DNA of 7,480 nucleotides from Clostridia bacterium (GTDB lineage: Bacteria; Bacillota_A; Clostridia; Christensenellales; Borkfalkiaceae), in NCBI GenBank assembly GCA_017504735.1, contig JAFVQP010000088.1:1-7480 (forward strand), in the 5' to 3' direction. The notes under the pieces are model-generated. The model searched no databases and was not told the origin of the DNA. It worked only from the letters and a program-made list of their open reading frames with translations. Made by a program: the position numbers and the translations under genes. Below are positions 5,359-7,480 of this stretch, piece after piece (the first letter of the stretch is position 1; each line of letters starts with the position of its first letter).

Positions 5359-6037
5359 CGCTCAACACTCCTTCTAAACGAGCCTTTCTATTCAGCAAAT
5401 CTTCCTTGCTTGCGTCTTGTAAGTTTGGCTGCGCCAAATACCTATCAATCCCTGACAACAGCTTTCTGATTCTCGCTGTAAAAGCATCTGGAAAAGTTTT
5501 TAAATTATCTCTGCCAAACTCGTATTCCGCATCCGTATAAGGGGTTTCATCAAATACCTGCTCCCCTTCTTCGCGTCTTCCACCGACAATCACATCGTAA
5601 AATTTTACGTCTTGGAAGGTGTAATCCTTTTCAATATATCCACCATTTTCAAGAATATACCGACGCAATTTTTCTGCATCGTGCATCGGTTGAAAGACAA
5701 AGTATTTAGGCATAAAACCATGTTTCTCATTCGACAAAATGGATACAATTTCACTGCCGCCCATGCCAGCAATCAACACTTCGTCCACGTCACTAGACAC
5801 ACCGAAAAAGCCGTCACCCAACACGGAAACCGCCTTACCTTGTCGAATGTAAGGCGCAAGTAAGGTTTCCGCTTTTGCAAGACTCCCCTTGCTCACGTCG
5901 GACAAAATTGCCTTTTCGCACAATCCATTTTTGAGCATATATTCCGAGCAATAGCCATGGTCGCACCCCACATCAGCAAAGGTATCCACCTTTTTCAGCA
6001 ACGAACACAGCGTATCAATCCTCTTTCCGTAAGCCAT
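5345..6037 (-). CDS. trmK: tRNA (adenine22-N1)-methyltransferase TrmK
   Basis: TrmK (YqfN) places m1A at position 22 in the D-arm/core of several tRNAs, using S-adenosylmethionine. The 230-residue protein has the expected two-part build. First comes an N-terminal Rossmann methyltransferase domain with FADVGCDHGY (20-29, SAM-binding loop), AILSDVSKGSL (43-53, acidic ribose-binding position), GDGF (74-77), VLIAGMGG (87-94) and FQPMHDAEKLRRYI (115-128). A C-terminal helical tail follows, from about 165, with DNLKTFPDAFTARIRKLLSG and a Leu/Lys/Glu-rich helix. The ATG at 6037 overlaps the rpoD stop in a TAATG junction, so translation is probably coupled to that of sigma-A. In B. subtilis the orthologue likewise lies downstream of sigA and next to the nif3 homologue. 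Confidence 0.93.
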   Translation of the reverse strand: MAYGKRIDTLCSLLKKVDTFADVGCDHGYCSEYMLKNGLCEKAILSDVSKGSLAKAETLLAPYIRQGKAVSVLGDGFFGVSSDVDEVLIAGMGGSEIVSILSNEKHGFMPKYFVFQPMHDAEKLRRYILENGGYIEKDYTFQDVKFYDVIVGGRREEGEQVFDETPYTDAEYEFGRDNLKTFPDAFTARIRKLLSGIDRYLAQPNLQDASKEDLLNRKARLEGVLSGEIK

Positions 6038-7092
6038 TATTCGAGGAAATCTTTCAATTTTTTACTACGCGAAGGGTGACGAAGCTTTCTCAAAGCTTTC
6101 GCTTCGATCTGACGGATACGTTCACGGGTAACGTTAAATTCTTTGCCTACTTCTTCCAAGGTTCTAGGCTTACCATCGTCAATACCGTAACGCAAACGAA
6201 GCACCTTTTCTTCACGAGGGGTCAAGGTATCCAACACGCCGAGAAGCTGCTCTTTCAACATCGTCGTCGCCACCGAATCGCTAGGGGTCATCGTCTTTTC
6301 ATCTTCGATGAAATCGCCAAGATGGCTATCTTCTTCCTCACCGATTGGCGTTTCCAAGGATACGGGATCTTGTGCGATTTTTTGAATTTCGCGTACACGA
6401 TCTTCCGTAACACCCATTTTTTCCGCAATTTCTTCAGGGGTCGGTTCACGGCCAAGTTCCTGCAACAATACACGTTGTACGCGCGTCAGCTTATTAATCG
6501 TTTCCACCATATGCACGGGAATACGAATGGTACGTGCTTGATCCGCAATGGCACGAGTAATCGACTGACGAATCCACCAAGTCGCATAGGTAGAGAACTT
6601 GAAACCCTTTTGGTAGTCAAACTTTTCTACCGCCTTCATAAGACCAAGGTTCCCTTCCTGAATCAAATCAAGGAAAAGCATCCCGCGCCCTACGTAACGC
6701 TTTGCAATCGAAACAACCAAACGCAAGTTTGCTTCGGAAAGACGTTTTTTCGCCGCAACGTCATCCTCTTGCATGCGTTTTGCAAGCTCTACCTCTTCAT
6801 CCGCAGAAAGCAAAGGCACACGGCCGATGTCCTTCAAATACATTTTTACAGGGTCGTCCAAACCAATATCAGACAATGCCTGCTCGAACAATTCGCGGTC
6901 GCGTTGTTCTTCGTCCACGATTTGAATCCCTGCTTCGTTTAAGGATTTGTAGATATAATCAATCTGTGTAGGATTGGTATCATACTTTTCCATAATGTCG
7001 CAAAGTTGGTTGGTGGTGATGCTGCCTTTCTTGCCGTAATTATCAACAATACTAGCAAGAACTTCATTGAGTTTTTGTTCGGATATACTCAT
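6037..7092 (-). CDS. rpoD: Primary (housekeeping) sigma factor RpoD/SigA
   Basis: The main sigma-70 subunit directs RNA polymerase to -10/-35 promoters. The 351 residues cover all sigma regions. Region 1.1-like helices lie at 5-60, and region 1.2 at 79-112 ([22 protein letters not shown]). Region 2 is at about 118-190, with [35 protein letters not shown] and the -10-reading [20 protein letters not shown] (166-185). Region 3 is at 191-268, with the sigma finger near SHLGDFIED. Region 4 is at 280-345, with the -35 helix-turn-helix [20 protein letters not shown] (311-330). The length is slightly below that of many Firmicutes SigA proteins, mainly in region 1.1; the long Gram-negative non-conserved insert is absent. 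The start at 7092 is fixed by GGAGG, 7 nt upstream. It follows dnaG by 97 nt, as in the classical rpsU/dnaG/rpoD macromolecular synthesis arrangement. Confidence 0.97.
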   Translation of the reverse strand: MSISEQKLNEVLASIVDNYGKKGSITTNQLCDIMEKYDTNPTQIDYIYKSLNEAGIQIVDEEQRDRELFEQALSDIGLDDPVKMYLKDIGRVPLLSADEEVELAKRMQEDDVAAKKRLSEANLRLVVSIAKRYVGRGMLFLDLIQEGNLGLMKAVEKFDYQKGFKFSTYATWWIRQSITRAIADQARTIRIPVHMVETINKLTRVQRVLLQELGREPTPEEIAEKMGVTEDRVREIQKIAQDPVSLETPIGEEEDSHLGDFIEDEKTMTPSDSVATTMLKEQLLGVLDTLTPREEKVLRLRYGIDDGKPRTLEEVGKEFNVTRERIRQIEAKALRKLRHPSRSKKLKDFLE

Positions 7093-7113
7093 TTTTTATC
7101 CTCCGTTAATACC

Positions 7114-7129
7114 AAACAGTTTTCTGTTT
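7114..7129 (-). other. Small hairpin ahead of the rpoD SD
   Basis: AAACAG-AAAA-CTGTTT on the minus strand is a perfect 6-bp stem with a four-base loop, 9 nt before the GGAGG of rpoD, inside an A-rich leader. It has only two GC pairs and no downstream T-run in the reading direction, so it is not a terminator for dnaG. It might mark an RNA-processing or stability site between dnaG and rpoD, but it is weak and may be chance. Confidence 0.3.
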
Positions 7130-7159
7130 TTCCCTTTTTTTATTTTTTCTTTTAGTTTC

Positions 7160-7174
7160 AACGCATACCTGCCC
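7160..7174 (-). repeat. Iterated 15-nt word, copy A (dnaG-rpoD spacer)
   Basis: Minus-strand GGGCAGGTATGCGTT, beginning 15 nt after the dnaG stop in the 97-nt dnaG-rpoD spacer. With the next two bases (GA) it is identical over 17 nt to the copy before rsmD. The rest of the spacer is A-rich leader, the small hairpin and the rpoD SD; I see no other gene in it. Confidence 0.8.
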
Positions 7175-7189
7175 GCTTCATTTTGGGTT

Positions 7190-7480
7190 TTATGCTTTCT
7201 TAAGCGCATTGCGCTTTTGTACACATTCGCTCAATTTTTTTGCTATCTCTTTACGTTCGGTTTCTTCCGTTGCCTTCACGTAGTCTTGATTCAGCTGTGC
7301 AATTTCTTCCTCGATTGCTTCCTTCCGCAAGGTCTTTAAGCTATCGTTAAAGAACCTTTCCGCAATTTCACCTACCAGCTTATCACCGTAGTTCAAATCT
7401 AAAATCGCATTAAATTCTGCACAATTTTCATCCAACAATTCAAAAAGTTCACTCGGTCGAATCCGTTCGCCCTTCTCCAC
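7190..7480 (-). CDS. dnaG: DNA primase DnaG, C-terminal fragment (runs off right edge)
   Basis: DnaG synthesises the RNA primers for replication. Only the last 97 or so codons are present, and the frame is open to the window edge; the true start lies outside. The visible part is all-helical: ERIRPSELFELLDENCAEFNAILDLNY, then AERFFNDSLKTLRKEAIEEEIAQLNQDYVKATEETERKEIAKKLSECVQKRNAL, ending in KKA. This matches the C-terminal helicase-interaction domain of Firmicutes primases, in particular the closing pattern of a long helix (R-x-E-x-I-E-E-E-I-x-x-L) followed by a second charged helix near the stop. The catalytic zinc and TOPRIM domains are not in the window, so the call rests on this weakly conserved tail plus position directly upstream of rpoD, where dnaG is expected. 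Confidence 0.82.
   Translation of the reverse strand: MEKGERIRPSELFELLDENCAEFNAILDLNYGDKLVGEIAERFFNDSLKTLRKEAIEEEIAQLNQDYVKATEETERKEIAKKLSECVQKRNALKKA

Noticed and set aside
6076..6942. Long plus-strand open frame (288 codons) opposite rpoD
   Set aside because: It is exactly antisense to the strongly conserved sigma-factor regions 2-4. Its translation is rich in Phe, His, Arg and Asn with no domain pattern, as expected of a shadow frame.
7114..7135. Hairpin plus T-rich tract read on the plus strand as a terminator
   Set aside because: On the plus strand AAACAG-TTTT-CTGTTT is followed by T-rich sequence, but the stem has only two GC pairs and no plus-strand gene ends nearby.
1334..7174. The TTGA after the word in both spacers as a -35 box (TTGACG, TTGAAA)
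   Set aside because: No -10-like hexamer lies 16-18 nt downstream in either spacer, and the intragenic copies of the word lack the complete TTGA.

Overview
The window is a stretch of bacterial chromosome, almost entirely coding, with all ten recognisable genes on the minus strand. The gene set and order (dnaG, rpoD/sigA, trmK, a Nif3-family gene, a COG1579 zinc-ribbon gene) are typical of Firmicutes, most likely a Clostridia-type lineage. The moderately low GC content, the purine-rich Shine-Dalgarno (SD) sequences (GGAGG, AAGGAG, GGGAG) and normal use of TGA as stop agree with this. I cannot name a species. I see no mobile element, tRNA, rRNA, CRISPR array or phage gene.

In transcription order (right to left): the C-terminal end of DNA primase (7480-7190, truncated by the window edge); a 97-nt spacer; the primary sigma factor RpoD (7092-6037); the tRNA m1A22 methyltransferase TrmK (6037-5345, joined to rpoD by TAATG); a Nif3/YqfO-family metal protein (5358-4540, GTG start, 14-nt overlap); a coiled-coil C4 zinc-ribbon protein (4522-3827); alanine racemase (3790-2705); 5-formyltetrahydrofolate cyclo-ligase (2730-2134, 26-nt overlap); an unidentified five-helix membrane protein (2102-1368); the 16S rRNA methyltransferase RsmD (1292-747); phosphopantetheine adenylyltransferase CoaD (744-247); and the first 80 codons of a class I DAHP synthase (242-1, truncated by the left edge). 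Spacing is tight throughout and there is no convincing terminator, so long co-transcripts are likely.

The genes form a housekeeping block: replication priming and transcription initiation (dnaG, rpoD), RNA modification (trmK, rsmD), cell-wall D-alanine supply (alr), folate and CoA cofactors (5-FCL, coaD), and entry into aromatic biosynthesis (DAHP synthase). The only gene with no assignable role is the membrane protein.

The most unusual signal is not a gene. A 15-nt word, GGGCAGGTATGCGTT on the minus strand, occurs exactly three times (7174-7160, 4958-4944, 1364-1350). A fourth copy keeps its last 12 bases (2555-2544). All four have the same orientation; two lie in the only two sizeable spacers and two lie inside unrelated genes, in family-variable segments. 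This looks like a DNA-level iterated word, comparable to DNA uptake sequences or polar chromosome-organising motifs. A second signal is that the two genes without a usable SD, alr and the membrane protein, each have a -10-like hexamer (TATAAT, TATAAC) exactly 5 nt before the ATG. This suggests internal promoters giving leaderless mRNAs. At alr a 22-bp dyad spans the -10 hexamer and the start codon.
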